Source: Pseudomonas sp. Irchel s3h14
GTDB taxonomy: Bacteria > Pseudomonadota > Gammaproteobacteria > Pseudomonadales > Pseudomonadaceae
Direction: 5' to 3'
Length of the DNA: 64,000 nucleotides
Assembly (NCBI RefSeq): GCF_900187425.1
Contig: NZ_FYDJ01000007.1
Location: forward strand, 248,001 to 312,000
Of this stretch, positions 23,965-32,599 are shown one piece after another. The translations under genes and the position numbers were made by a program. Each line of letters begins with the position of its first letter. Position 1 is the stretch's first letter. Below the pieces are notes generated by a model. It searched no databases. It was given only the letters and a program-made list of their open reading frames with translations, and was not told the DNA's origin.

Positions 23965-25002
23965 ATGGCGCACACACAGGACATCACGACCTTGCCGACA
24001 TTGGACCTGTCACTGCTTGAGGGCACGGCGGCACAGCGTCAGGGGTTTCTTGACGCTTTGCGTCACGCCGCACGGGATGTGGGTTTTTTCTACCTGACAG
24101 GCCATGGCATCGACGGTGGTTTGTTGAAACAGGTGCAAGACCACGCCCGCCAATTCTTTGCCTTGCCGGACAGCGAAAAGGCAGCGGTCGGCATGATCAA
24201 CTCACCGCACTTTCGCGGCTACAACCGCGCGGCTTCAGAGATCACACGCGGCAAGCCCGACCTGCGCGAACAGTTCGATCTGGGGGCCGAGCGGGACGTG
24301 TTGCCGCAGGATGAGCACAGCCCGTACTGGTCTCGTCTTCAAGGCCCCAATCAATGGCCGGCGGCGCTGCCTCAACTCAAGCCTTTGCTGCTGGATTGGC
24401 AGCAAGCCATGACCCGTATGTCGCTGCGTCTGCTGCGGGCCTTCGCTCAAGCGCTGTCACTGCCGCAGGACGCTTTCGATCAGTTGTACGGCGACAAGCC
24501 CAATGAGCACATCAAATTGATGCGTTATCCGGGGCAGGCACCCGATACCAGTAATCAAGGCGTCGGTGCACACAAGGATTCGGGGTTCCTGAGCTTCCTG
24601 CTGCAGGACCAGCAGGCCGGCCTGCAAGTCGAGATCGAGGAAGGGCGTTGGATCGATGCGCTGCCTCGGGACAACACCCTGGTGGTGAACATCGGTGAAT
24701 TGCTGGAGCTCGCCACCAACGGTTATCTGCGCGCCACGGTGCATCGGGTGCTGTCGCCGCCCAAGGGCAGCGAGCGCCTGTCGATTGCGTTTTTCCTCGG
24801 CGCGCAACTGGACGCGGTGGTGCCGCTGTATCCCTTGCCCACGGCGCTGCTGCAGGAAGCGCGGGGCCCGGCCAGTGATCCGGACAATCCGTTGTTTCGT
24901 GACGTGGGCTGGAACTACCTCAAAGGTCGCCTGCGTTCCCATCCCGATGTAGCCCAACGTTTTTACGCCGATGCACTGATCCCCAAGGCGCTGAGCGCCT
25001 GA
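23965..25002 (+). CDS. Isopenicillin N synthase-family Fe(II)/2-oxoglutarate dioxygenase
   Basis: 345 aa. An N-terminal DIOX_N region (LPTLDLSLLEGTAAQRQGFLDALRHAARDVGFFYLTGHGI, in part) precedes the jelly-roll core. The metal ligands are H203xD205 (GAHKDSGFLSFL) and H260 (ATVHRVLSP), with the 2-oxoglutarate anchor R271-L-S273. Such enzymes hydroxylate or cleave diverse substrates. It starts an operon with a MetQ-N-I type importer only 20 bp downstream. I infer that it oxidises the imported, probably sulfur-containing, amino-acid derivative. The 55-bp element upstream is shared with the 27.9-kb operon. Confidence 0.88.
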   Translation: MAHTQDITTLPTLDLSLLEGTAAQRQGFLDALRHAARDVGFFYLTGHGIDGGLLKQVQDHARQFFALPDSEKAAVGMINSPHFRGYNRAASEITRGKPDLREQFDLGAERDVLPQDEHSPYWSRLQGPNQWPAALPQLKPLLLDWQQAMTRMSLRLLRAFAQALSLPQDAFDQLYGDKPNEHIKLMRYPGQAPDTSNQGVGAHKDSGFLSFLLQDQQAGLQVEIEEGRWIDALPRDNTLVVNIGELLELATNGYLRATVHRVLSPPKGSERLSIAFFLGAQLDAVVPLYPLPTALLQEARGPASDPDNPLFRDVGWNYLKGRLRSHPDVAQRFYADALIPKALSA

Positions 25003-25022
25003 ACCCATCAAGGACTACGAAC

Positions 25023-25847
25023 ATGTTGAAAAAAACAGGATTGACCCTGGCCGTGCTGGGCGCTCTGGTGGCTTCTTTCAATACACTGGCCCTGGAGCCG
25101 TTACGCGTGGCAGCGGACCCTGTGCCCCATGCGCAGATTCTGGCGTACGTGCAGAAACTCGACCCGCAGCTGAACCTCAAAGTCATTGAAATCCCCAACG
25201 GCGTGAACTCCAATGAGCTGCTGGTACACGGCGACGTCGATGCCAATTACTTCCAGCACTTGCCGTATCTGAAGTCCCAAGAACAAGCCCTCGGAGAAAA
25301 ACTTGCAGTGGCGGCAACGGTACATATCGAGCCGCTGGGGATCTACTCCCACCGGCACAAGACCTTCGCCCAAGTGCCGCAAAAAGGCACGGTGGCCGTT
25401 CCCAACAATGTCACTAACCTGAGTCGCGCCCTGTACCTGTTGCAGGACAACGGCCTGATCAAACTCAAGGCCGGTTTCAACGACCCGGCGACCGATCAGG
25501 CAACACCGAAGGACATCGCCGAGAACCCGAAACAGCTGAAGATCCTCGAAATCGAGTCGCCACAGATTCCCCGCTCCCTGGATGACGTGGACCTTGCGGT
25601 GATCAATGGCAACTATGCGCTGGAAGCCGGTCTGGTCCCGGCCAAGGATGCGTTGGGTCTGGAGAAGGCCGAGCACAATCCCTACGCCAACATCCTGGTG
25701 ACCACGCCAAAATTGCAGGACGACCCACGGATCAAGCAATTGGCCAAAGACCTGAGGTCGCCTGAAGTGGCCAAGTTCATCACCGACAACTTCTCGGGTT
25801 CGGTGATCCCGGTGGTCCCGGTGACTGTGGCGGCCAGCAAGCCATGA
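25023..25847 (+). CDS. MetQ/NlpA-family ABC binding protein (methionine-type)
   Basis: 274 aa with signal peptide [23 protein letters not shown]. The NlpA/MetQ fold is shown by [67 protein letters not shown] and [15 protein letters not shown]. Unlike standard MetQ there is no lipobox cysteine at the cleavage site, so it should be a soluble periplasmic protein. MetQ relatives bind methionine or related sulfur amino acids. Its stop overlaps the ATPase start by 4 nt. Confidence 0.88.
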   Translation: MLKKTGLTLAVLGALVASFNTLALEPLRVAADPVPHAQILAYVQKLDPQLNLKVIEIPNGVNSNELLVHGDVDANYFQHLPYLKSQEQALGEKLAVAATVHIEPLGIYSHRHKTFAQVPQKGTVAVPNNVTNLSRALYLLQDNGLIKLKAGFNDPATDQATPKDIAENPKQLKILEIESPQIPRSLDDVDLAVINGNYALEAGLVPAKDALGLEKAEHNPYANILVTTPKLQDDPRIKQLAKDLRSPEVAKFITDNFSGSVIPVVPVTVAASKP

Positions 25848-26824
25848 TCATCGTCGAGCAGTTGAGCAAAACCTACGCGCCTGGGCAGGCACCTGCACTG
25901 GATCAGGTGTCCCTGAGTATTCCCGATGGCGCGATCTACGGGATTCTGGGGCGCAGCGGTGCGGGTAAATCGACGCTGCTGCGTTGCCTCAATCTGCTCG
26001 AACGCCCCAGCTCGGGGCGCATTCTGCTGGATGGCAAGGACCTCACAGCCTTGTCCGACATCGAGCTGCGCCAGCAACGCCAACGTATCGGCATGATCTT
26101 TCAGGGCTTCAACTTACTGCACTCGCGCAACGTCTTCGACAACATCGCCGTGCCGCTGGAGATAGCGCGTGTCACTAAAACGCAACGTTATTCACGGGTA
26201 CGAGAACTGCTGGATCTGGTAGGCCTGAGCGATAAGGCTCAGGCGTTTCCCTCTCAACTCTCCGGCGGGCAGAAACAACGGGTGGGCATTGCCCGGGCAT
26301 TGGCGGCGCGACCGGCCTATCTGCTCTCGGACGAAGCCACCAGCGCCCTCGATCCTGAAACCACCCACTCGATTCTTGAACTGCTGCGCGACATCAATCG
26401 CCAGTTGGGACTGACCATCGTGCTGATCACCCATGAGCTGGACGTGGTCAAGTCCATTTGTGATCACGCCGCTTCACTGGCCCATGGACGGTTGGTCGAG
26501 GCGGGGCCGATTGCACAGTTGTTGGCCAATCCGGATTCGATCCTTGGCCGTTCGCTGCTACCCGGTTACAGCACGCCTTTGGGCAACGATACCCGGACGT
26601 TGGAGCTGAGCTTTTTCGACAACCTTCTGGCCACTCCGGTGCTCAACGAATTAGTGGTGCAGCAGGGCGTGGAGGTGAACTTGTTGGCCAGTGGGGTCGA
26701 GTCCATCGGTGGGCGCCGGGTCGGGCGTTTGCGCGTGGCTTTTTGGCAGTCTGGCGATGAGCTGAAATTGACGCGGGTGGTGGCGTTTCTCAAACAGCGT
26801 GGCGTCAGGGTGGAGCGCTCATGA
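25844..26824 (+). CDS. MetN-type ABC ATPase with NIL domain
   Basis: 326 aa. Walker A is [10 protein letters not shown]-loop [13 protein letters not shown], signature [15 protein letters not shown] and Walker [15 protein letters not shown], with H-loop LITHELDVV. Residues about 250-326 form the NIL/ACT-like C-terminal domain that in MetN senses methionine and inhibits transport. The start ATG overlaps the metQ-like stop and its own stop overlaps the permease start (ATGA), giving a coupled three-gene importer. Confidence 0.92.
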   Translation: MIIVEQLSKTYAPGQAPALDQVSLSIPDGAIYGILGRSGAGKSTLLRCLNLLERPSSGRILLDGKDLTALSDIELRQQRQRIGMIFQGFNLLHSRNVFDNIAVPLEIARVTKTQRYSRVRELLDLVGLSDKAQAFPSQLSGGQKQRVGIARALAARPAYLLSDEATSALDPETTHSILELLRDINRQLGLTIVLITHELDVVKSICDHAASLAHGRLVEAGPIAQLLANPDSILGRSLLPGYSTPLGNDTRTLELSFFDNLLATPVLNELVVQQGVEVNLLASGVESIGGRRVGRLRVAFWQSGDELKLTRVVAFLKQRGVRVERS

Positions 26825-27492
26825 ACCGTGTGATCGACTGGAACGAGATCTTTCAGCTGGTGCTCAATGCCACCGGTGAAACTCTGTATATGGTTGTGCT
26901 GGCGGGGTTCTTTACCCTGCTGATAGGCTTGCCATTGGGCGTGTTGCTGTTCATCAGTCGCAGCGGTGGTTTGTATCCGATGCCCCGGCTCAACAAAGGC
27001 CTGGGTGGGTTGGTCAATCTTGGCCGCTCGCTGCCATTTGTCGTGATGCTGATTGCCCTGATTCCGCTGACCCGGCTGGTGGTCGGCACGACTCTGGGCA
27101 GCACCGCCGCCGTGGTGCCGATCACCATCGGCGCCTTTCCGTTCTTTGCCCGAATCGTCGAGAACGCCCTGGACGAAGTCGACAAGGGCCGGATCGAAGC
27201 CATCCTCGCCATGGGCGGTGATATTTGGCATGTGATTTTCAAGGTTCTGCTGCCCGAAGCGCTGCCCGCGTTGTTGGCGGGTATCACGTTGACCTTGGTG
27301 ATGCTGATCGGATTTTCCTCCATGGCCGGCGTCATTGGTGGCGGCGGGCTGGGGGACTTGGCGATTCGCTATGGCTATCAGCGTTTCAACAACCAAGTGA
27401 TGGTCGCCACGGTGGTGGTGCTGGTGATTCTGGTCCAGAGCGTGCAAAGCCTCGGCGATCGGCTGGTGCGTTCCTTGGCCCATCGACGTTGA
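26821..27492 (+). CDS. MetI-type ABC permease
   Basis: 223 aa with five hydrophobic segments ([24 protein letters not shown] first). It includes MetI signature stretches: [29 protein letters not shown] and the EAA loop [30 protein letters not shown]. It completes the MetQNI-type transporter that follows the dioxygenase. The adjacent noncoding strand shows long open frames, but these are antisense artefacts of GC-rich codon use. Confidence 0.92.
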   Translation: MNRVIDWNEIFQLVLNATGETLYMVVLAGFFTLLIGLPLGVLLFISRSGGLYPMPRLNKGLGGLVNLGRSLPFVVMLIALIPLTRLVVGTTLGSTAAVVPITIGAFPFFARIVENALDEVDKGRIEAILAMGGDIWHVIFKVLLPEALPALLAGITLTLVMLIGFSSMAGVIGGGGLGDLAIRYGYQRFNNQVMVATVVVLVILVQSVQSLGDRLVRSLAHRR

Positions 27493-27499
27493 TATGGTT

Positions 27500-27700
27500 T
27501 TTCCTTCGGACTGATCCTCACCCAGCGCGCTCAGGCGTAGTTCATAGAGTTCCGATTGGTGCGCCGCGTCGAAGGGGAACTGCGCGCGGCTGATAAACGC
27601 ACCGTTGGCGCTGAGCAGGCGTTAGCTCTGGCTCGCCGACAGCACGGCCACGCCTTCCAAGGCCCGATATTCGAGAAACGCGGCCACCGATTCCTTCGGA
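27500..27700 (-). pseudogene. Decayed gene fragment of unknown family
   Basis: The minus strand reads as good coding sequence (KESVAAFLEYRALEGVAVLS, then a TAA stop, then RLLSANGAFISRAQFPFDAA and on to LRLSALGEDQSEGK) with normal Pseudomonas codon use. It has an in-frame stop, no start and no extension into the flanking genes. I cannot name the family. It marks a deletion between the MetQNI operon and the next one. Confidence 0.35.
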
Positions 27701-27707
27701 AAAGAAG

Positions 27708-27762
27708 GCCTAAGCTAATTCCAAAAAGATATTTATTTCTGTTTTTTAAGATCGATTAGCTT
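27708..27762 (+). promoter_or_regulatory. 55-bp repeated promoter-proximal element, copy 2
   Basis: Matches 51 of 55 positions of the element at 23867-23921. Here it lies about 150 bp before the betaine-type ABC operon. Two near-identical copies in front of two unrelated sulfur-type operons, with diverged flanks, point to conserved function or recent duplication of a promoter cassette. Confidence 0.65.
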
Positions 27763-27910
27763 TATGTCTTAAGGAAGTGCTGCGGTCCACACGCGGCGCT
27801 TTTTTGCTTCAGGCTAACCGTATTCGGGTCATGGCCTGAGGCTCAGCCAATTTTCCTACTCTGGGGCGAGCGCGTTGCCCGCATCCAGGGGTCGCTTGCC
27901 CGGAGCTCCT

Positions 27911-30007
27911 GTGACACTTATTCAAACCTCTTTGCCGACTGCCCGGATCGACTCCTCTCAACGGCTTGCGCAACCCTCCAGCGACCACACAAATGAGGGC
28001 GACGATGTGCTTGAGCTGCGAGACGTCACCAAAGCCTATCTGCGCAAAGGTTCGTCGGTGCTGCCGGCCGTCAGCAATGTCAGCTTGAAGGTGCGTCGCG
28101 GGGAAGTTCTGTGCCTGATGGGGACATCCGGAAGCGGCAAGTCCACGTTGCTGCGGCATATCAATCGCTTGATCGAACCCTCGAGTGGCGAGGTATTGAT
28201 CGAAGGGCAGGCCATCAGCGGTTTGAGTCACACAGCCTTGCGCGATCTGAGATCGCGACGCATCGGGATGGTGTTCCAACATTTTGGCCTGTTGCCTCAT
28301 CGCACGGTGCTGGACAACGTCGCGTTGCCCCTCGAGCTGCGTGGCGAATCCGAGTCGATTCGTCATGCGGCGGCAATCCTGCAGTTGCAGGCGGTAGGCC
28401 TGGAAGGTTGGGGCGAGCATTATCCCCATGAACTGTCTGGCGGCATGCAACAACGAGTCGGCCTGGCACGGGCATTGGTGACTGATCCGGAGATCCTGTT
28501 GATGGACGAGCCGTTCAGTGCGCTGGATCCGACCATCAGGCGCGATCTGCAAAGCCATTTTCTGGCCTTGGTGCGTGAGCGCGGTATCAGCACATTGCTG
28601 GTTACTCACGACCCGACGGAGGCAATACGTCTTGCTGACCGTATTGCTGTGCTGCGCCGCGGCCGCCTGGTGCAGTTGGGCACACCCAAACAGTTGCTTG
28701 AGCATCCGGTTGACGCCGAAGTTGCGGACTTTTTCCGGGATTGCACCCCAACCCTATCACCGCTGCGCAGCGTCGACAGCGGTCACTTCCAGGCTCCCGA
28801 AACGGCTCCGCGCGAGCAACCCTCCCACCCCGGCTTGCGCGGGTGGCAAGCACTGTTGCTGGGGCCTGCAGCGCTGGCCGCGCGAGGCAAGGGCGGTTTC
28901 TTCTGGCTCGGGTTCGCTGCTGAGCTCGCAGCGCTGGCGGCAGTGGGCCAAGGCATTGCCAATTCGTCATGGTTGGCGATTCTGGCGGCTGTGATTGTGT
29001 TCGCGGCCAGTCGCTTCACAGTGTTCTCGTTAAGCCGCCAGCCTGTGCGGCGCAACGTATCGGGTTGGGGGCTGCCTTTGGCTGTGCTGCTGGTCAGTCA
29101 GGCGTTGGTGATCTGGCGCGTGTTTACGCCTGACACCACTCACGTGCTGCTGCAGTTCCCGGCCAATCGCCAGGCGCTGCTGCTGGCGGCGCAGAGCATT
29201 GATGAATTCATCGGCTGGTCGCAGGTCACGTTCGAGAGCGCTTTCGTCGGCGTGATCGTGGCCGTTCGCACTGTCATCGAAGGCATCGAAAACCTGCTGG
29301 GCTGGTTGCCATGGCCGGTTTCGGCGTTGGCGCTGGTGTTGCTGGCGTGGCGTTCGGCGGGCCTGACGCTGGCGCTGACCAGTAGCGCAGCCTTGTTGTA
29401 CATCGGCCTGTTCGGCTTTTGGGAGAGGACTATTGCCACGCTGGCGCTGGTCGGCTCGTCGGTATTGATTGCCCTGGCCATCGGTGTACCAACCGGCATT
29501 CTGCTGGCGAAGCGCCCGCTTGTACGGCGCCTGATCACACCCTTGCTGGATGTCATGCAAACCCTGCCAACGTTCGTGTACCTGATTCCTGCGGTGGCGT
29601 TCTTCTCTGTCGGCAAGACTCCCGCGGTGATCGCGACCGTGATCTTCGCCCTGGCGCCAATGATTCGCCTGACGTCGCTGGGTATCCAGGAAGTCCCGAA
29701 GGATGCCGTCGAAGCGGCGGTCGCCCACGGGGCCAGCCCTTGGCAAACCCTGATCAAGGTGCAACTGCCCCTGGCTCGCCGCTCGCTGTTGCTGGGCATC
29801 AATCAAACCATCGTCATGAGCCTGTCGATGGTCGTCGTGGCCGCCCTGATCGGTGCTGGCGGCCTGGGTTATGACGTCATGACGGCGTTGCGCAACATCA
29901 AGGGAGGCGAGGGTGTTCTGGCTGGTGTGGCGATCGTCCTGTGCGCGCTGATCCCTGATCGAATCATTCAATCGAGCTTGCGCAAGCAAGATCATCTGCA
30001 CAACTGA
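27911..30007 (+). CDS. ProV-ProW fusion: betaine/choline-type ABC ATPase and permease in one protein
   Basis: 698 aa from the GTG at 27911, preferred because GGAG lies 5 nt upstream; an in-frame TTG at 27875 has none. Residues about 25-285 are the ATPase (Walker A GTSGSGKST, signature LSGGMQQRVG, Walker B ILLMDEPFSALDP, H-loop LLVTHDPTEAIRLADR). No CBS domains follow. From about residue 310 on there are multiple membrane helices ending in a ProW/OpuAB-type core (GVPTGILLAKRPLVRRLITP; EAA loop VPKDAVEAAVAHGASPWQTLIK). ATPase-permease fusions of this family import quaternary ammonium or sulfonium compounds. It is co-transcribed with a ProX-type binding protein and two methionine-related enzymes. 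Confidence 0.88.
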   Translation: MTLIQTSLPTARIDSSQRLAQPSSDHTNEGDDVLELRDVTKAYLRKGSSVLPAVSNVSLKVRRGEVLCLMGTSGSGKSTLLRHINRLIEPSSGEVLIEGQAISGLSHTALRDLRSRRIGMVFQHFGLLPHRTVLDNVALPLELRGESESIRHAAAILQLQAVGLEGWGEHYPHELSGGMQQRVGLARALVTDPEILLMDEPFSALDPTIRRDLQSHFLALVRERGISTLLVTHDPTEAIRLADRIAVLRRGRLVQLGTPKQLLEHPVDAEVADFFRDCTPTLSPLRSVDSGHFQAPETAPREQPSHPGLRGWQALLLGPAALAARGKGGFFWLGFAAELAALAAVGQGIANSSWLAILAAVIVFAASRFTVFSLSRQPVRRNVSGWGLPLAVLLVSQALVIWRVFTPDTTHVLLQFPANRQALLLAAQSIDEFIGWSQVTFESAFVGVIVAVRTVIEGIENLLGWLPWPVSALALVLLAWRSAGLTLALTSSAALLYIGLFGFWERTIATLALVGSSVLIALAIGVPTGILLAKRPLVRRLITPLLDVMQTLPTFVYLIPAVAFFSVGKTPAVIATVIFALAPMIRLTSLGIQEVPKDAVEAAVAHGASPWQTLIKVQLPLARRSLLLGINQTIVMSLSMVVVAALIGAGGLGYDVMTALRNIKGGEGVLAGVAIVLCALIPDRIIQSSLRKQDHLHN

Positions 30008-30022
30008 ACAGTGAGACTTATT

Positions 30023-31072
30023 GTGAAGACACACGTATTGCGCAACCTGGGCGCCGCCGCACTGCTGACCACCCTGATCCTTCCTGCCACTGTCTGGGCC
30101 AAGGACAAAATAGTCATTGGCGAGCAGAACTGGACGGGGGCTATCGCCATCCAGCACATCCTTGGCGAAGTGATCAAAAGTCGCCTGGATGGCGATGTGT
30201 CGTATCTGGCAGGGGATGTCCCGGTACTGTTCAGTGCCGCGGCGAAAGGCGATGGCTCGGTGGATGTGCTGACCGACATCTGGTTGCCCAATCAATCGGC
30301 CGCTTGGGCCAAGTACGTCACTGGCGGGACCCGGTCATTGGTGCCGAACACGCATCCGTATGCGGGCGAACAAGGGTTTTACATTCCCGGCTATTTGCAG
30401 GACAAGTACGGGGTCAAATCCATCTATGACCTGAAAAAACCGGAAGTGGCCAAGCTCTTCGAACCACTGGGCGGCGGCAAGGCTGAGTTGCTGGTGGGGC
30501 CGGCGGGCTGGGAGTCGACTTACATCGGCCAGATCAAGGCCAAGGATTACGGGTTTGCCGATAAGTTCGAGTCGGTGTCCACGGAAGCCTCGGTGACCTA
30601 CGCCAAACTAGCCTCTGCTTACAAGGCACAACGTGGCGTGGTGTTCTATGCCTACACCCCGGACTGGATCTTTTCGGCCTTCGACTTGCGTCGCCTGGAG
30701 GAACCGGCGTTCGACGGCTACGCCCAGGACAACAAAAAAGATGACCCGTTGTATAAGGCCGATGGTTGCTGGAAATTCATCAGCCCGACGGTCGACCCGG
30801 ACTGGCTGAACAAGAGCCAGATTACCTGCGCCTTCCCGGATGCCAAGGTTCATGTCCTGGCCTCCGCTGCCTTGCAGAAACGCGCACCGAAAATTGCCGA
30901 GTTCTTGCGCAATGTCGCTATCGATCCGGCGCAACTCAATGAGCTGATCCTGAAGATCGAAAAGGAAAAACAGCCGGCGGAGGTCGCGGCCAAAGCATGG
31001 GTACAGGCGAACAGCGCCACGGTTGATCAATGGCTGGCAGCGTCGGCGCCAAAAGTGAGTTCGGCCCAATGA
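30023..31072 (+). CDS. ProX-type substrate-binding protein (betaine/sulfonium class)
   Basis: 349 aa if started at the GTG at 30023 (V-K-T-H-V-L then a hydrophobic signal ending TVWAKDK). An in-frame GTG at 30011 is also possible. The OpuAC/ProX fold is visible: IVIGEQNWTGAIAIQHILGEV, VDVLTDIWLPNQSAAWAKYV, VGPAGWESTYIGQIKAKDYG and VVFYAYTPDWIFSAFDLRRL. Several tryptophans sit where this class builds the aromatic box that holds a trimethylammonium or dimethylsulfonium head group. Its stop overlaps the MmuM start (ATGA). Confidence 0.85.
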   Translation: MKTHVLRNLGAAALLTTLILPATVWAKDKIVIGEQNWTGAIAIQHILGEVIKSRLDGDVSYLAGDVPVLFSAAAKGDGSVDVLTDIWLPNQSAAWAKYVTGGTRSLVPNTHPYAGEQGFYIPGYLQDKYGVKSIYDLKKPEVAKLFEPLGGGKAELLVGPAGWESTYIGQIKAKDYGFADKFESVSTEASVTYAKLASAYKAQRGVVFYAYTPDWIFSAFDLRRLEEPAFDGYAQDNKKDDPLYKADGCWKFISPTVDPDWLNKSQITCAFPDAKVHVLASAALQKRAPKIAEFLRNVAIDPAQLNELILKIEKEKQPAEVAAKAWVQANSATVDQWLAASAPKVSSAQ

Positions 31073-31989
31073 GCCATGCTTCCTTGCGTTTGCTCGATGG
31101 CGGTATGGGCCGCGAGTTGCAGCGTATAGGCGCACCGTTTCGTCAGCCGGAATGGTCAGCGCTTGCGTTGATCGAGGCGCCTGAGTTTGTGCTTCAGGCG
31201 CATAAAGCGTTCATTGCTGCTGGCGCGCGGATCATCACGACCAACAGCTACGCGGTGGTGCCTTTTCATATTGGTGATGAGCGCTTTGCCGAACAGGGGC
31301 GAACGCTGGCCGAGCGCGCTGGTCGGCTCGCGCACCAGGCGGCGTCCGAGAGCACTGAGCCGGTCACGGTGGCGGGTTCTTTGCCTCCCGCTCTGGGGTC
31401 ATATCGACCGGACCTGTTTGATCACCAACGCTCAGTGGCGATTCATCGGGAACTGATCGCCGGACTGCAGACCCATGTCGACGTCTGGTTGGCGGAAACC
31501 CAGAGTTCCATCGCTGAAGTTCGGGCGGTAGCCGAGGCGCTGGGTGCACAACCCAAGCCGCTTTGGCTGTCGTTTACGCTTCTGGATGAAGTTGGGCAGG
31601 CGTCGCGATTGCGTTCATCCGAGCCAGTCGCCGATGCGGTGCGCGTGGCGGCGGAGTTGGGCGCGACAGTGGTGCTCTTCAATTGCAGCCAGCCGGAAGT
31701 GATGGCAGCGGCATTGGCCGAGGCCCGGGATGTTATCCAGAACCTCGGCCAAGCCATTGAACTGGGGGTTTACGCCAACGCCTTCCCGCCCGTCAGCGCA
31801 CAGGCCGAGGCCAATAGCACGTTGTTGGAGATTCGTCGCGATCTGGGCCCCGAGTCCTACCTTTACTGGTCGAGGTCGTGGGTTGCCGCGGGCGCCAGCA
31901 TCGTCGGCGGATGTTGTGGCATTGGTCCTGAACATATTGCGCAGTTGCACCTGCATCTGCTGCCCTACAAAGAGGTGGTCAGCGCATGA
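31069..31989 (+). CDS. mmuM: Homocysteine S-methyltransferase
   Basis: 306 aa from the ATG at 31069 inside the previous stop. It is a betaine-homocysteine methyltransferase fold: LRLLDGGMGRELQRIG at the N-terminus, IITTNSYAV and the zinc-binding cysteines in VVLFNCSQPE and GGCCGIGPEHI. MmuM-type enzymes transfer a methyl group from S-methylmethionine to homocysteine, making two methionines. In an operon with a betaine/sulfonium-type importer this strongly suggests S-methylmethionine or a similar sulfonium as the imported solute. The stop overlaps the MsrA start. Confidence 0.9.
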   Translation: MSHASLRLLDGGMGRELQRIGAPFRQPEWSALALIEAPEFVLQAHKAFIAAGARIITTNSYAVVPFHIGDERFAEQGRTLAERAGRLAHQAASESTEPVTVAGSLPPALGSYRPDLFDHQRSVAIHRELIAGLQTHVDVWLAETQSSIAEVRAVAEALGAQPKPLWLSFTLLDEVGQASRLRSSEPVADAVRVAAELGATVVLFNCSQPEVMAAALAEARDVIQNLGQAIELGVYANAFPPVSAQAEANSTLLEIRRDLGPESYLYWSRSWVAAGASIVGGCCGIGPEHIAQLHLHLLPYKEVVSA

Positions 31990-32453
31990 CTGATTTTCAG
32001 CGAGAAGCCCTGGTTGAGCAGGCAACGTTTGGCGCCGGCTGTTTTTGGGGCGCAGAAGCGTCATTCAGGGAGTTGCCGGGCGTACTCGACAGTAGGGTCG
32101 GTTTTGCACGGTCGGCCAAAGGGGAGGCGACACTGATCGAAGTGGTGCAGGTCGACTTCGATGCGCGGGTGATTACTTATAGCCGCCTGATCGAGCACTT
32201 CTGGACGCTGCATGATCCGACGTCCATCGACCGTCAGGGCGCGGATGTCGGGGAGAAATACCGTTCAGCATTGTTTTTCAGCTCCGCTCAACAGGCCCAG
32301 TTGGCGCTGGTCGCCAAACAGCGCCTGGACGCTTCCGGTCAGCTGAAAAGACCGGTGGCGACGGTCATTCTTCCCTTGGGTGAATTCCAAAAGGCGGATG
32401 AAACTCAGCAGCGATACCTTGAAAAGCACGGTGGCAGTGCCTGCTCTCTTTGA
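31986..32453 (+). CDS. msrA: Peptide/free methionine-(S)-sulfoxide reductase
   Basis: 155 aa. The catalytic motif GAGCFWG places the nucleophilic cysteine at C19. PTSIDRQGADVGEKYRSALFF is the family's substrate region, and a likely resolving cysteine is C153 near the C-terminus (GGSACSL). It is shorter at the C-terminus than housekeeping MsrA, and its position as the last gene of a methionine-salvage operon suggests action on free methionine sulfoxide. A terminator follows 36 bp after the stop. Confidence 0.9.
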   Translation: MTDFQREALVEQATFGAGCFWGAEASFRELPGVLDSRVGFARSAKGEATLIEVVQVDFDARVITYSRLIEHFWTLHDPTSIDRQGADVGEKYRSALFFSSAQQAQLALVAKQRLDASGQLKRPVATVILPLGEFQKADETQQRYLEKHGGSACSL

Positions 32454-32488
32454 ACAGGCAACAGCGTTTCCGGGTTGAACAATACAAG

Positions 32489-32520
32489 CGCCACTGACTC
32501 GATTCTGTGGCGTTTTTTTT
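32489..32520 (+). terminator. Rho-independent terminator after msrA
   Basis: A 6-bp CGCCAC/GTGGCG stem with a 12-nt loop and eight T. It ends the ProVW-ProX-MmuM-MsrA transcript. Confidence 0.8.
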
Positions 32521-32599
32521 CCGTCAGTTTTTTCGAACAAGGGGCTTTGCCCTCAGCGGTGATCCACCCCGTTTAATGACTTTATTTACAGGAGCCACG

